NCBI RefSeq assembly: GCF_003967275.1
Contig: NZ_AP018721.1
Span: forward strand, 248,001 to 312,000
Source of the DNA: Sulfuritortus calidifontis
GTDB taxonomy: Bacteria > Pseudomonadota > Gammaproteobacteria > Burkholderiales > Thiobacillaceae
Length of the DNA stretch: 64,000 nt
Direction of reading: 5' to 3'
Position numbers and translations under genes: made by a program. The notes under the pieces are model-generated. The model saw only the letters and a program-made list of their open reading frames with translations. It was not told the DNA's origin and searched no databases. Positions 9,235 through 17,937 of the stretch are shown one piece after another. How positions within the stretch are numbered: the first letter of the stretch is position 1; the number at the start of each line of letters is the position of its first letter.

Positions 9235-10605
9235 ATGTCCGATCTTACTGCCCTGCTGGAAAAATACAGCAAGCCGGGGCCGCGATACACCTCCTATCCG
9301 ACGGCCCCCTACTTCCACCCCGGCTTCACCGAGCAGGACTGGCGTGCCGAGTTGGCGGCCTCGCAGGATCCGAGCCGCGGCCTGTCGCTCTACTTCCACA
9401 TCCCCTTCTGCGACACGCTTTGCTACTACTGTGGTTGCAACATGGTGGCGACCGGCGATTACGCCAAGGCGACGTCCTACCTCGATTACCTGGAGAAGGA
9501 GATGGCCACGGTGGCGGCCATGGCCGATCCCGCCCGCCAGGTCGAGCAGTTGCATTGGGGCGGCGGCACGCCGACCTATCTCAAGCCGGCCGAGATCCGG
9601 CGCCTGGGCCAAGCCATCCGCCAGCAGTTCAAGATCGCCGACGGCGCCGAGATGGGCTGCGAGGTCGATCCGCGCGAGCTGACGCCGGAGCATTTCGCCG
9701 CCCTGCGCGAGGTCGGCTTCAACCGCCTGTCCATGGGCGTGCAGGATCTCGACGCGCGGGTACAGAAGGCGGTCAACCGCATCCAGCCGGCGGCGCTGAT
9801 CGACCAGGTCTATGCCTGGGCCCGCGAATACGGCTTCGGCAGCATCAACATGGACCTGATCGTCGGCCTGCCACACCAGACCGTGGAAAGCTTCGGCAAG
9901 ACCCTGGACCAGGTGCTCATCTGGTCACCCGACCGCCTGGCGGTGTTCTCCTATGCCCACGTCCCTTGGCTGAAGAAGCACCAGAAGCTGATCGACGAGA
10001 CCGCGCTGCCCAACTTCGCCACCCGGCTGCAACTGCAGCAACTGATCTACGACCGGCTGGGCGCCGCTGGCTACGTCAACATCGGTCTCGACCACTTCGC
10101 CAAGCCGACCGACGAGATGGTCAAGGCGCAGGTCAGCAAGACCCTGTGGCGCAACTTCCAGGGCTATACCACCCACAAGCACTGCGACATCTACGCCTTC
10201 GGGGCCTCGGCCATCAGCCAGACGCCGGAGGTCTATTTGCAGAACGAGAAGAACGTGAAGGCCTACCAGGCCAAGGTGCAGGCCACCGGTCTGGCGGTCG
10301 AGCGCGGCCTGCGCCTGTCGCGCGACGACCAGATCCGGCGCGACGCCATTACCAAGGTCATGTGTGACCTGGAGCTGGACCAGGCGGAATTCGAAAAGCG
10401 CTGGGGGGTGAACTTCGGCGATTACTTCGCCGATGCCCTGGCCGACCTGGAGCCGATCCAGGCCGACGGCCTGGTGCGGCTGGAGTCGGGCCGGATCGCC
10501 GTGACCGACAAGGGCCGGCTGTTCCTGCGCAACATCGCCATGTGCTTCGACGCCTACCTCAGGCAGGCGGACACCGAGAAGCCGCGTTACTCCCGAACCG
10601 TGTAA
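9235..10605 (+). CDS. hemN: Oxygen-independent coproporphyrinogen III dehydrogenase
   Basis: Radical-SAM enzyme that decarboxylates two propionates of coproporphyrinogen III without oxygen. It has 456 residues. The N-terminal YSKPGPRYTSYPTAPYF is typical of true HemN rather than HemW. The 4Fe-4S motif is FCDTLCYYCGCN, and a GGGTPTYL motif lies nearby. SAM and substrate segments such as NRLSMGVQD and DLIVGLPHQT follow. ATG 9235 begins exactly at the conserved N terminus. The gene supports haem synthesis under low oxygen; no FNR-type site was recognised upstream. Confidence 0.96.
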   Translation: MSDLTALLEKYSKPGPRYTSYPTAPYFHPGFTEQDWRAELAASQDPSRGLSLYFHIPFCDTLCYYCGCNMVATGDYAKATSYLDYLEKEMATVAAMADPARQVEQLHWGGGTPTYLKPAEIRRLGQAIRQQFKIADGAEMGCEVDPRELTPEHFAALREVGFNRLSMGVQDLDARVQKAVNRIQPAALIDQVYAWAREYGFGSINMDLIVGLPHQTVESFGKTLDQVLIWSPDRLAVFSYAHVPWLKKHQKLIDETALPNFATRLQLQQLIYDRLGAAGYVNIGLDHFAKPTDEMVKAQVSKTLWRNFQGYTTHKHCDIYAFGASAISQTPEVYLQNEKNVKAYQAKVQATGLAVERGLRLSRDDQIRRDAITKVMCDLELDQAEFEKRWGVNFGDYFADALADLEPIQADGLVRLESGRIAVTDKGRLFLRNIAMCFDAYLRQADTEKPRYSRTV

Positions 10606-10608
10606 GGT

Positions 10609-10812
10609 TCAGTGGTGGTGGCCGACGACCGGGCCGCCCTTGAGCCGGTACAGCGTGCCGCAATACGGGCAGCGGGCCTCGCCCGTCTGCTCGACCGGCA
10701 GGAACACCCGGGGGTGGGCGTTCCATACCGTCTCCGCCGGCAGCGGGCAATGCAGCGGCAGGTCCTTCTCGGTGACTTCGACAACACGCGCAGTGTGCAG
10801 GGTCTGGCTCAT
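10609..10812 (-). CDS. Zinc-finger (zf-CHCC type) small protein
   Basis: A 67-residue protein with one Cys in HCPLP (about residue 22) and a CPYCG knuckle (about 48-52), then a C-terminal HHH. This resembles the short zf-CHCC proteins (mitochondrial NDUFS6-like) commonly encoded next to ilvE in betaproteobacteria. It starts 12 bases downstream of the ilvE stop, in the same operon. The role is unknown; zinc binding is inferred from the Cys/His pattern. Confidence 0.85.
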   Translation of the reverse strand: MSQTLHTARVVEVTEKDLPLHCPLPAETVWNAHPRVFLPVEQTGEARCPYCGTLYRLKGGPVVGHHH

Positions 10813-10823
10813 AGCCGGTCCTT

Positions 10824-11744
10824 TCAGACGTGGGACAGCCAATCGGCGTGCTTGGCCGAGCGGCCCTGCACGCAGTCGAAATACATCGCCTGCAGTTGGG
10901 TCGTGATCGGCCCGCGCGTGCCCGCGCCGATGCTGCGGTTGTCCAGCTCGCGGATCGGGGTGACCTCGGCTGCGGTGCCGGTGAAGAAGGCCTCGTCGGC
11001 GGAGTAGACCTCGTCGCGGGTGATGCGCTTCTCGATCACCGGGATGCCCAGCTCGCCGGCGAGCTGGATGATGGTGTCGCGCGTGATGCCTTCCAGGGCG
11101 GAGGTGAGATCGGGCGTGTAGAGCTTGCCGCGGCGCACGATGAAGATGTTCTCGCCCGAGCCCTCGGCCACGAAGCCGTCGACATCGAGCAGCAGGGCCT
11201 CGTCGTAGCCGTCGTGCTCGGCCTCGCGGTGGGCCAGGATGGAGTTCATGTAGTTGCCGTTGGCCTTGGCCTTGCACATGGTGATGTTGACGTGGTGCCG
11301 GGAGAAGGACGAGGTCTTGACCCGGATGCCCTTCTCCAAAGCCTCCTGGCCGAGATAGGCGCCCCAGGGCCAGGCCGCGACGATGACGTGGGTGGACAGG
11401 GTCTTGGCCGAGATGCCCATGGCCTCGGCGCCGTAGAAGGCCATCGGCCGCAGGTAGCCGGACTCCAGCTGGTTCACCCGCACCACTTCCTTCTGCGCGG
11501 CGTTCAGGGTCTCCTTGTCGAAGGGCATCTTCATGCCCAGGATGTGGGCCGAGCGAAACAGGCGGTCGGTGTGGTCCTGCAGGCGGAAGATGGCCGGGCC
11601 CTTATCGGTCTTGTACGCGCGTACGCCTTCGAACACCCCCATGCCGTAGTGCAGAGTGTGGGTCAAGACATGGGTGGTGGCCTCGCGCCAGGGCACCAAC
11701 TTGCCGTCGTACCAGATGAAACCGTCGCGGTCGGCCATGGACAT
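10824..11744 (-). CDS. ilvE: Branched-chain amino acid aminotransferase
   Basis: Class IV PLP-dependent transaminase for the last step of Val, Leu and Ile synthesis. The 306 residues match the family. Visible are HTLHYGMGVFEGVRAY near the N terminus, the PLP-lysine region VKTSSFSRHHVNITMCKAKANGNYMNS (Lys in the KAKANG segment), the EGSGENIF motif, and EVTPIRELD near the C terminus. An AGGAG lies nine bases before ATG 11742-11744. Likely co-transcribed with the downstream zinc-finger gene. Confidence 0.96.
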   Translation of the reverse strand: MSMADRDGFIWYDGKLVPWREATTHVLTHTLHYGMGVFEGVRAYKTDKGPAIFRLQDHTDRLFRSAHILGMKMPFDKETLNAAQKEVVRVNQLESGYLRPMAFYGAEAMGISAKTLSTHVIVAAWPWGAYLGQEALEKGIRVKTSSFSRHHVNITMCKAKANGNYMNSILAHREAEHDGYDEALLLDVDGFVAEGSGENIFIVRRGKLYTPDLTSALEGITRDTIIQLAGELGIPVIEKRITRDEVYSADEAFFTGTAAEVTPIRELDNRSIGAGTRGPITTQLQAMYFDCVQGRSAKHADWLSHV

Positions 11745-11828
11745 GATGCAAAACTCCTAGAAATACGGCGAAAAACGGCATTTTACCGTATTCGACCGCG
11801 GCGCCGAACGGGGCGCATTTTCAGGGTC

Positions 11829-11858
11829 GGGAATAAACCGGGGACTGGGGGTGTTTAC
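11829..11858 (+). promoter_or_regulatory. Putative ECF-sigma promoter
   Basis: GGGAATAAACC (11829-11839) followed after about 16 bases by TGTTTACC resembles the GGAAT-type -35 of several ECF sigma factors. It precedes the operon that itself encodes an ECF sigma factor, so autoregulation would be expected. This is inference from pattern and position only. An inverted AATACGG/CCGTATT pair lies just upstream near 11762-11792. Confidence 0.35.
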
Positions 11859-11909
11859 CCCATGCAAGCCAACTTGCGATCGAATCACCCATTCAATCTA
11901 GGAGGTTTT

Positions 11910-12293
11910 ATGCGACTGACTCATTCCCTTCTGGCCACCGGCCTCGGTCTGGCCCTGCTGGCCGGTAGTGCCCATGCCGATCACCACACCCCGGCCAAGG
12001 TCATGGGCGGCGTGCTGACCAATGCGGCCGGCATGACGCTGTACACCTTCGACAAGGACCCGGCCGGCGCCGGCAAGAGCGTCTGCAACGGCGACTGCGC
12101 GGTGAAATGGCCGCCCTTGAAGGCCGGCGCCTTCGACAAGGAGGTCGGCGACTACCAGGTCATCGTGCGCGACGATGCCGACCGGCAGTGGGCCTACAAG
12201 GGCAAGCCGTTGTACCTTTGGATCAAGGACCAGAAGCCAGGCGACATGACCGGCGATGGCGTCAACAACGTCTGGCATGTGGCGAAGCCCTGA
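11910..12293 (+). CDS. Secreted Yx(FWY)xxD-repeat (COG4315-type) protein
   Basis: A 127-residue periplasmic protein with a cleavable signal peptide (about 1-22, ending SAHA before DHHTP). The mature part carries the family repeat pattern: GMTLYTFDKDPAGAGKS, then CNGDCAVKWPPL with two Cys, and a second copy WAYKGKPLYLWIKDQ. A strong ribosome site (AGGAGG, 11900-11905) precedes ATG 11910. These proteins often head operons with an ECF sigma factor and a membrane anti-sigma, as here. Biochemical role unknown. The sigma gene starts on the next base after the stop. Confidence 0.88.
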   Translation: MRLTHSLLATGLGLALLAGSAHADHHTPAKVMGGVLTNAAGMTLYTFDKDPAGAGKSVCNGDCAVKWPPLKAGAFDKEVGDYQVIVRDDADRQWAYKGKPLYLWIKDQKPGDMTGDGVNNVWHVAKP

Positions 12294-12791
12294 GTGAACC
12301 GGCAGAACGAGCTGATCCAGCACATCCCCCGACTGCGCCGCTATGCCCGGGCGTTGGCGGGGGACGCCGCTCGCGCCGACGATTTGGTCCAGGACACCCT
12401 GGAGCGGGCGCTGGTCAAGCTCGATCTCTGGCGGCCGGGCAGCGACCTGCGCGCCTGGCTGTTCACCCTGATGCACAATCTCTTCATCAACCAGCTGCGC
12501 GCCAACGGCCAGGTCCATTGCGAACTGGACGAGGCCGCCGATGTCCCGGTCAGCGGCGGCCAGGTCGAGGCCCTTGCCGTGCGCGACATCCATGCCGCCT
12601 TGGGCCGCTTGTCGACCGAGCAGCGCGAGGTGATCCTGCTGGTCGGCTTGGAACAATTCAGTTACGCCGATGCGGCGCGGGTGCTGGGCCTGCCGCTCGG
12701 CACGGTGATGTCCCGCTTGTCGCGGGCGCGTGAACGTTTGCGGGAAATCATGGAAGGCCAAACCGTTGTGAAGTTGCAGGTGGTGAAATGA
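12294..12791 (+). CDS. ECF-type RNA polymerase sigma factor
   Basis: A 165-residue sigma-70 family factor with only regions 2 and 4. Region 2 (about 10-75) includes DDLVQDTLERAL and the promoter-melting helix WRPGSDLRAWLFTLMHNLFINQLR. Region 4 (about 100-155) includes LSTEQREVILLVGLEQFSYADAARVLGLPLGTVMSRLSRARERL, its helix-turn-helix. The start is GTG 12294, immediately after the previous stop. The end overlaps the anti-sigma start (ATGA). The stimulus is unknown. Confidence 0.93.
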   Translation: MNRQNELIQHIPRLRRYARALAGDAARADDLVQDTLERALVKLDLWRPGSDLRAWLFTLMHNLFINQLRANGQVHCELDEAADVPVSGGQVEALAVRDIHAALGRLSTEQREVILLVGLEQFSYADAARVLGLPLGTVMSRLSRARERLREIMEGQTVVKLQVVK

Positions 12792-13546
12792 GCGAGATCA
12801 GGGAAGACGAGCTGCACGCCTATGTCGATGGCCGGCTGCCGGACGAGCGCCGGGTCGAGGTCGAGGCCTGGCTGGCTGTGCACCCCGAGGACGAGGCGCG
12901 GGTGCGGGCCTGGCAGGCGCAGAACCGCAGCCTGCACGAGGCCTTCGATGCGGTGCTGAACGAGCCGCTGCCGCTCGAGCTGGTGCGCGCGGCCAACCCG
13001 GGCCGTCGCCATGCGCGGCCGGCCTGGCGTGTCGCAGCGACGGTGGCGGCCCTGAGCTTTACCGGCCTGATCGGCTACGGCATCGGCGTCTCAACTCAAC
13101 CTGCCAACATGCAGTACGCGGCGCTGCCGCGCGATGCCGCCCTGGCCCATGTCGTGTTCAGCCCGGAGCAGCGGCACCCGGTCGAGGTCGAGGCGCGGCA
13201 TGCCGACCACCTGGTGAGCTGGCTGTCCAAGCGTCTGGGCCATGAGCTGCATGCCCCCGATTTCCGCGCCCAGGGCTTCGAGCTGCTGGGCGGGCGTCTG
13301 CTCGCGGGCCAGGGCGGGCCGGTGGCGCAGTTCATGTACCAGGATCCACAGGCCCGTCGGGTCACGCTTTATGTCCGGCGCGACGGCGCCGGGCAGGCGG
13401 AGACCGGCTTTCGCCACGCCCGCGAGGATGGGGTCGAGGTCTTCTACTGGGTCGACCGCGACCTGGGTTACGCCCTGTCCGGTGTCATCGACAAGGCCGA
13501 GATGGGCCGGCTGGCTGATGCCGCCTATCACCAGATCGGCCAGTAG
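12788..13546 (+). CDS. Transmembrane anti-sigma factor
   Basis: A 252-residue protein starting with a cytoplasmic sigma-binding region of the RsiW/FecR-like type (EDELHAYVDGRLPDERRVEVEAWL). It lacks a classical HxxxCxxC zinc motif. One transmembrane helix follows (about 79-99, VAATVAALSFTGLIGYGIG), then a periplasmic domain of about 150 residues. The ATG overlaps the sigma gene stop, supporting a sigma/anti-sigma pair made in fixed ratio. The partner is almost certainly the adjacent sigma factor. Confidence 0.88.
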   Translation: MSEIREDELHAYVDGRLPDERRVEVEAWLAVHPEDEARVRAWQAQNRSLHEAFDAVLNEPLPLELVRAANPGRRHARPAWRVAATVAALSFTGLIGYGIGVSTQPANMQYAALPRDAALAHVVFSPEQRHPVEVEARHADHLVSWLSKRLGHELHAPDFRAQGFELLGGRLLAGQGGPVAQFMYQDPQARRVTLYVRRDGAGQAETGFRHAREDGVEVFYWVDRDLGYALSGVIDKAEMGRLADAAYHQIGQ

Positions 13547-13635
13547 AGCCATGCCTGCGGTTTGACAGGTCGGCGGCTTTTGGTCACATTCGGCGCTGTT
13601 CAAAACAATAAGCCGGCTTGCGCCGGGCGATCGCG

Positions 13636-14772
13636 ATGCCAGGGATGTTCGACCATCAAGATGCGTTGGAACGGCTGGATTCCAATGCCGACCTGATCGA
13701 GAAGCTGGGCTATCTGCACCAGATGCTGAGGGAGCGCTTCCCCTTTCTCGACCGCATCGCCTGCGCCATCCACGACCCCAAGACCGACCTGCTCAAGACC
13801 TTCATCAGCAGCGGACCGGACACGCCGCTGGCCCATTACCAGGCCAAGTTGGCGGAGTCGCCCTCGCTGCTCGAGATCGTCGAGGCCAAGCGGCCGCGGG
13901 TGGTGAACGACCTGGCCATCTTCCGCTTCAGCCAGCACGACCATGCCCGAAAGATCGACGCCGCCGGCTACCGCGCCAGCTATACCATGCCCATGTACAG
14001 CCGGGGCGAGTTCTTCGGTTTCGTCTTTTTCAACTCCTTCGAGAAGGACGTCTTCACCGAGGAGGCCTTGCACCAGATCGACCCCTTCGGTCACCTGATC
14101 TCGCTCACCATCATCCAGGACCTGAGCGCCCTGCGCACCCTGCTCGCCTCGGTCAAGACCGCGCGCGACATGATGCACGCGCGCGACTCCGAGACCGGCT
14201 CCCACCTCGACCGGATGTCCCGCTATGCCCGGCTGATCGCCCGCAGCCTGGCCGATCGGTACGGCCTGAACGACGAGCAGATCGAGCACATCTTCGTCTT
14301 CTCGCCCCTGCACGACGTGGGCAAGATCGGCATCCCGGACGGCATCCTGCTCAAGGCCGGCAAGCTGACCGAAGAGGAATACGAGGCGATGAAGCAGCAC
14401 GCCGCCCACGGCCGTGAGCTGATCGACGCCATGCTGGGCAATTTCGACCTGGGTCAGCAGCCGCACATCGATGTCCTGCGCAACATCGCCGAACTGCACC
14501 ACGAGGCCTACGACGGCAGCGGCTATCCCCATGGCCGCAAGGGCGACGAGATTCCGATCGAGGCGCGCATCGTCGCCGTGGCCGACGTGTTCGATGCCCT
14601 GACCAGCCGCCGGCCCTACAAGGCGGCCTGGAGCAACGACGAGGCCTTCGCCCTGCTCAGGCAGCTGAGCGGGGCCAAGCTCGATCCGGATTGCGTCGAG
14701 GCCCTGATCGCCAACCGCGCCGAGGTGGAGGAAATCCAGCGGCGGTTCAGCGAAGACCCGCTCGGCGCCTGA
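13636..14772 (+). CDS. GAF/HD-GYP domain protein (probable c-di-GMP phosphodiesterase)
   Basis: A 378-residue cytoplasmic signalling protein. The N-terminal half (about 15-165) looks like a GAF sensor domain. The C-terminal half is an HD-GYP domain: RDSETGSHLDRMSRYARLIA, the metal-binding HDVGKIGIPD, HHEAYDGSGYPHG carrying the GYP-type signature, and VAVADVFDALTSRRPYK. HD-GYP proteins hydrolyse c-di-GMP to pGpG/GMP. All expected metal-binding His/Asp residues appear present. The start is uncertain: ATG 13636 is used, but a TTG at 13618 or ATG 13645 is possible. Confidence 0.9.
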   Translation: MPGMFDHQDALERLDSNADLIEKLGYLHQMLRERFPFLDRIACAIHDPKTDLLKTFISSGPDTPLAHYQAKLAESPSLLEIVEAKRPRVVNDLAIFRFSQHDHARKIDAAGYRASYTMPMYSRGEFFGFVFFNSFEKDVFTEEALHQIDPFGHLISLTIIQDLSALRTLLASVKTARDMMHARDSETGSHLDRMSRYARLIARSLADRYGLNDEQIEHIFVFSPLHDVGKIGIPDGILLKAGKLTEEEYEAMKQHAAHGRELIDAMLGNFDLGQQPHIDVLRNIAELHHEAYDGSGYPHGRKGDEIPIEARIVAVADVFDALTSRRPYKAAWSNDEAFALLRQLSGAKLDPDCVEALIANRAEVEEIQRRFSEDPLGA

Positions 14773-14783
14773 GCCAGGCCGCG

Positions 14784-14880
14784 CTCCCTCCCCGCTGGCG
14801 GGGAGAGCTGGGGTGGGGAGAATGCCTTCCCCTCCCTTCCTCCCCCATAAATGCACCCTGATGGGCATAAAGGGGAGGGG
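14784..14880. repeat. REP-type CCCTCCCC/GGGGAGGGG repeat
   Basis: A short region after the HD-GYP gene with alternating CT-rich and GA-rich arms (CTCCCTCCCCGCTGGCGGGGAG near its start, and AGGGGAGGGG at its end). It can fold into imperfect hairpins and resembles a degenerate member of the REP family seen more cleanly at 56939-57050 and 61647-61779. Confidence 0.5.
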
Positions 14881-14902
14881 ACACAGGACACATTGCCGTT
14901 TA

Positions 14903-15162
14903 ACAGGCCGTTGAAAAACTACTGCGGTGGGCCATCTGCGGCGTTGCGCGGTGTTGGCTTCGGCCGCTTCGCTTAACATCGGCTACGCCGATCTTAGCCT
15001 GCGCCAAAACTGCGTTTTGGCTTCGCCGAAACTTCGTTTTCGCTCCCTCGCCTATCTGCTTGATATGTGGCTGCGCCGAAATTCACTTCGTTCGTTTTCT
15101 CGGTCGCTGCGCCCCAATCGCCTTGCATCTGGCCATCCTCGCTACGTTTTTCAACGGCCTGT
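14903..15162. mobile_element. 260-bp MITE-like element A with 17-bp terminal inverted repeats
   Basis: The 17 bases at 14903-14919 are the exact reverse complement of 15146-15162. The interior has no gene but a chain of small hairpins (for example ATCGGC-TAC-GCCGAT near 14979 and CAAAACTGCGTTTTG near 15005). It contains box 1 CTGCGGCGTTGC at 14936-14947 and box 2 CGCCTTGCA at 15119-15127, also found in the elements at 46.3 and 48.3 kb. It ends eight bases from the glnE stop. No transposase is encoded, so any movement would need an enzyme supplied elsewhere. Together with the REP-like tract it fills the gap from 14773 to 15169. Confidence 0.75.
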
Positions 15163-15169
15163 AAAGGTG

Positions 15170-17851
15170 TCACGCCTCGAACGCCGCCTGCCACAATCGT
15201 TTCACCGCCGCCGCCGGCTCGGCCGCCAGCGCCGGCGCCACCCGGGCATAGTCCTCGCCCTGCAGCTTCACCGCATGCTGCAGGCGGCGCAGTTCGCGAT
15301 AGGCATCGGCCGCCGGCAGGGCGATTTCGCCCGGCAGCAGGCCGAGCTCGCTGGCGCGCTTGAGCAGGGCGATGTTGCCGATATTGGCGGTCATCTCCGG
15401 GTGGGCGGCGGCCTCGGCCAGGATCAGGAACTGTACGGCGAACTCCAGATCGACCAAGCCGCCGGCGTCGTGTTTGAGGTCGAACAGCCCGCTCGGGTTG
15501 GGGTGACCCTCGTGCATCTTCTGCCGCATCTCCAACACCTCGGCCTTCAGCCTGGCCCGGTCGCGTGTCTGGCAGAGCACGGCCTGGCGGATCGCGGCGA
15601 ACTGGCGGCCGACCTCGGCATCGCCGCAGACAGGGCGGGCGCGGGTCAGCGCCTGGTGCTCCCAGGTCCAGGCCTGGTTCTTCTGGTAGTCCTCGAAGGC
15701 CGCGGTCGAACTGACCAGCAGGCCGGCGGCGCCGTCCGGCCGCAGCCTGAGGTCGGTCTCGTACAGATGGCCGGCCGGGGTCAGGGTGGAGAGCCAGGTG
15801 TTCAGGCGCTTGGCCAGCTTGGCATAGATCTCCTGGGCATCGGGATGGGCATCGTCGTAGAGGAAGACCAGGTCGAGATCGGAGGCGTAGCCCATCTCCT
15901 TGCCGCCCAGCTTGCCGTAGGCGATCACCGCGAAGGCGGGCTGCGCGCGGTGCCTGCCGGGCAGTCCGGCCCAGACCAGGTCCAGGGTCTCGGCCAGGAT
16001 CAGGTCGGCCAGATCGGCCAGGTGGTCGGACAGCTTCTCGATGGTCCACAGTCCGGCCAGGTCCTGGGCCAGCAGGCGGAAGGTCTCGGCCTGCTTGAAG
16101 TGGCGCAGCTCGTCCATCTGGCGCTCGACATCGCCGGCGAAGCCCGCCAGGCGCTGGTGCAGCTCGGCCCGCTTCTGCGCCCAGTCGGGCGCGGCGAACA
16201 GGGCGCGGGCGTCGAGCAGTTCGTCCAGAAGATGCGGCTGGCGGCTGAGGTACTGCGCGGCCCACGGGCTGGCGCTGAGCATCTTGGCCAGCTGGTTCAG
16301 GGTCTGGGGATATTCGCGCAGCAGGGCCAGATAGGGCGCACGACGGCCGATCGCCTCGAGCAGGGCCAGGATGCGGGCGAGGGTCGTCTCGGCGTTGGGG
16401 AAATGGCCGGCCAGCTCGATCAGGGGCGGCAGCAGGCCGTCGAGCGCGGTCTTGCTGTCGGCCGGCAGTTGCAGGTAACGCTGGCTGCGGCGAAAGGCGA
16501 GCAGCTGATCGAGGGCGGCCTTGGGTTCGCGGTAGCCCAACTCTGCGAGCATGGCCTCGGCCGCCGCCTCGGGCAGCTCGCACAGCCCGGCCAGGGGGTG
16601 GCTGGACTGGTCCTCCTGGGGCGCACCGAAGACCTGCTCGAACTGGCCGCTGACCCGGCGCCGCAAAGAATCGAGCCGTTTCAGGAATTCGCCGTAGTCG
16701 GCGAAGCCCATGGCCTGGGCCAGCAGGGCCTGCTCTTCCGGGCTGTGGGGCAGGGTCTGGGTCTGGGCGTCGTCCCGGTATTGCAGGCGGTGTTCCAGAT
16801 TGCGCAGGAAGACATAGGCCGTCTCCAACTCGGTGGTGATCGCCTCGGGCATCAGGTCGAAGGCGGCCAGCTGGTGCAGGATGGCGCGGGTGGGGCGGGC
16901 CTGGAGCGAGGGCAGCTTGCCGCCGCGGATCAACTGGAAGACCTGGGCGATGAACTCCACCTCGCGGATGCCGCCGGGACCGAGCTTGATGTTGTCGGCC
17001 ATGTCGCGCCTGGCCACTTCGCGCCGGATCTGGGCGTGCAGCTCGCGCATGGCCTTGAGCGCGCCGAAATCGAGGTATTTGCGGAAGACGAAAGGCAGGC
17101 GCAGGGCCTCCAGCTCCTCGATCCGCTCGCCGGTCAGCGCCCGGGCCTTGATCCAGGCGTAGCGTTCCCATTCCCGGGCCTGGGTGTAGAAATAGTCCTC
17201 CAGCATGGCGAAGCTGGAGACCAGCGGCCCGGAGTCGCCGTAGGGCCGCAGGCGCATGTCGACCCGGAACACGAAGCCGTCGGCGGTCGGCTCGCCGATG
17301 GCGTTGATCAGGCGCTTGCCCAGGCGGGTGAAGAATTCGAAGTTCGACAGCTTGCGCGTGCCGTCGGTCTCGCCGTCCTCCGGGAAGACGAAGATCAGGT
17401 CGATGTCGGACGAGGCGTTGAGTTCAAAGCCGCCGAGCTTGCCCATGCCGACCACGATCAGCCGCTGGGGCTGGCCCTGGCCGTCGAGCGGCTGGCCGTG
17501 GACCGCCGCCAGATCGGCGTGCAGCCAGTCCGCGGCCTGCTGCACGGCCAGCTCGGCCAGCTCGGTCAGGCTGCGGGTCACCTCGGCCAGGTCGGCCCGG
17601 CCCGAGAGGTCGCGCACGATCAGCCGGCACATGACCTCCTGGCGCAGCCGGCGCAGGGCCTGTTTCAGCCCGGCCTCGTCGGTCCAGGACCGCTCGGCCA
17701 GCCAGGCGGCCATCTCGGCCCGGCTGACGGGCTGCTCCAGCCGGGCCTCGAGTCCTGCCCGCAGCTCGGGATTGGCCACCAGCCGCCCCTGCAAATAGCG
17801 GCTGTATCGGCTGGCGAGATCGATCGATTCTTGCGGCGAAGGTATAGGCAT
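15170..17851 (-). CDS. glnE: Bifunctional glutamine synthetase adenylyltransferase/deadenylase
   Basis: GlnE attaches AMP to, and removes it from, glutamine synthetase in response to PII and glutamine. The 893-residue length fits. Two nucleotidyltransferase halves are visible, each with a G-[GS]-x(9-11)-D-x-D core: GMGKLGGFELNASSDIDLIFVF (about 170-191) for the deadenylase half, and AYGKLGGKEMGYASDLDLVFLYDD (about 640-663) for the adenylylase half. GPGGIREVEFIAQVFQL and DAGGLVDLEFAVQFL are the paired regulatory/linker motifs. The start MPIPSPQES at 17851 is the first in-frame ATG of the conserved region. It is divergent from acs. Confidence 0.97.
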   Translation of the reverse strand: MPIPSPQESIDLASRYSRYLQGRLVANPELRAGLEARLEQPVSRAEMAAWLAERSWTDEAGLKQALRRLRQEVMCRLIVRDLSGRADLAEVTRSLTELAELAVQQAADWLHADLAAVHGQPLDGQGQPQRLIVVGMGKLGGFELNASSDIDLIFVFPEDGETDGTRKLSNFEFFTRLGKRLINAIGEPTADGFVFRVDMRLRPYGDSGPLVSSFAMLEDYFYTQAREWERYAWIKARALTGERIEELEALRLPFVFRKYLDFGALKAMRELHAQIRREVARRDMADNIKLGPGGIREVEFIAQVFQLIRGGKLPSLQARPTRAILHQLAAFDLMPEAITTELETAYVFLRNLEHRLQYRDDAQTQTLPHSPEEQALLAQAMGFADYGEFLKRLDSLRRRVSGQFEQVFGAPQEDQSSHPLAGLCELPEAAAEAMLAELGYREPKAALDQLLAFRRSQRYLQLPADSKTALDGLLPPLIELAGHFPNAETTLARILALLEAIGRRAPYLALLREYPQTLNQLAKMLSASPWAAQYLSRQPHLLDELLDARALFAAPDWAQKRAELHQRLAGFAGDVERQMDELRHFKQAETFRLLAQDLAGLWTIEKLSDHLADLADLILAETLDLVWAGLPGRHRAQPAFAVIAYGKLGGKEMGYASDLDLVFLYDDAHPDAQEIYAKLAKRLNTWLSTLTPAGHLYETDLRLRPDGAAGLLVSSTAAFEDYQKNQAWTWEHQALTRARPVCGDAEVGRQFAAIRQAVLCQTRDRARLKAEVLEMRQKMHEGHPNPSGLFDLKHDAGGLVDLEFAVQFLILAEAAAHPEMTANIGNIALLKRASELGLLPGEIALPAADAYRELRRLQHAVKLQGEDYARVAPALAAEPAAAVKRLWQAAFEA

Positions 17852-17873
17852 AAAATAATGGCGTTTTCAGAAT

Positions 17874-17900
17874 GGGTGACTTGGGTGACATTATTCACCC
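17874..17900 (+). promoter_or_regulatory. Possible operator: repeated GGGTGA with inverted TCACCC
   Basis: Between glnE and acs, GGGTGA occurs at 17874-17879 and 17883-17888. The latter forms a 6-bp dyad with TCACCC at 17895-17900 around a six-base spacer. The position between two divergent genes would suit a regulator of either. No known regulator motif was matched. Confidence 0.3.
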
Positions 17901-17937
17901 GGGCAGCCCACACCGGAACCCGCAGGAGAAAGCGTCC

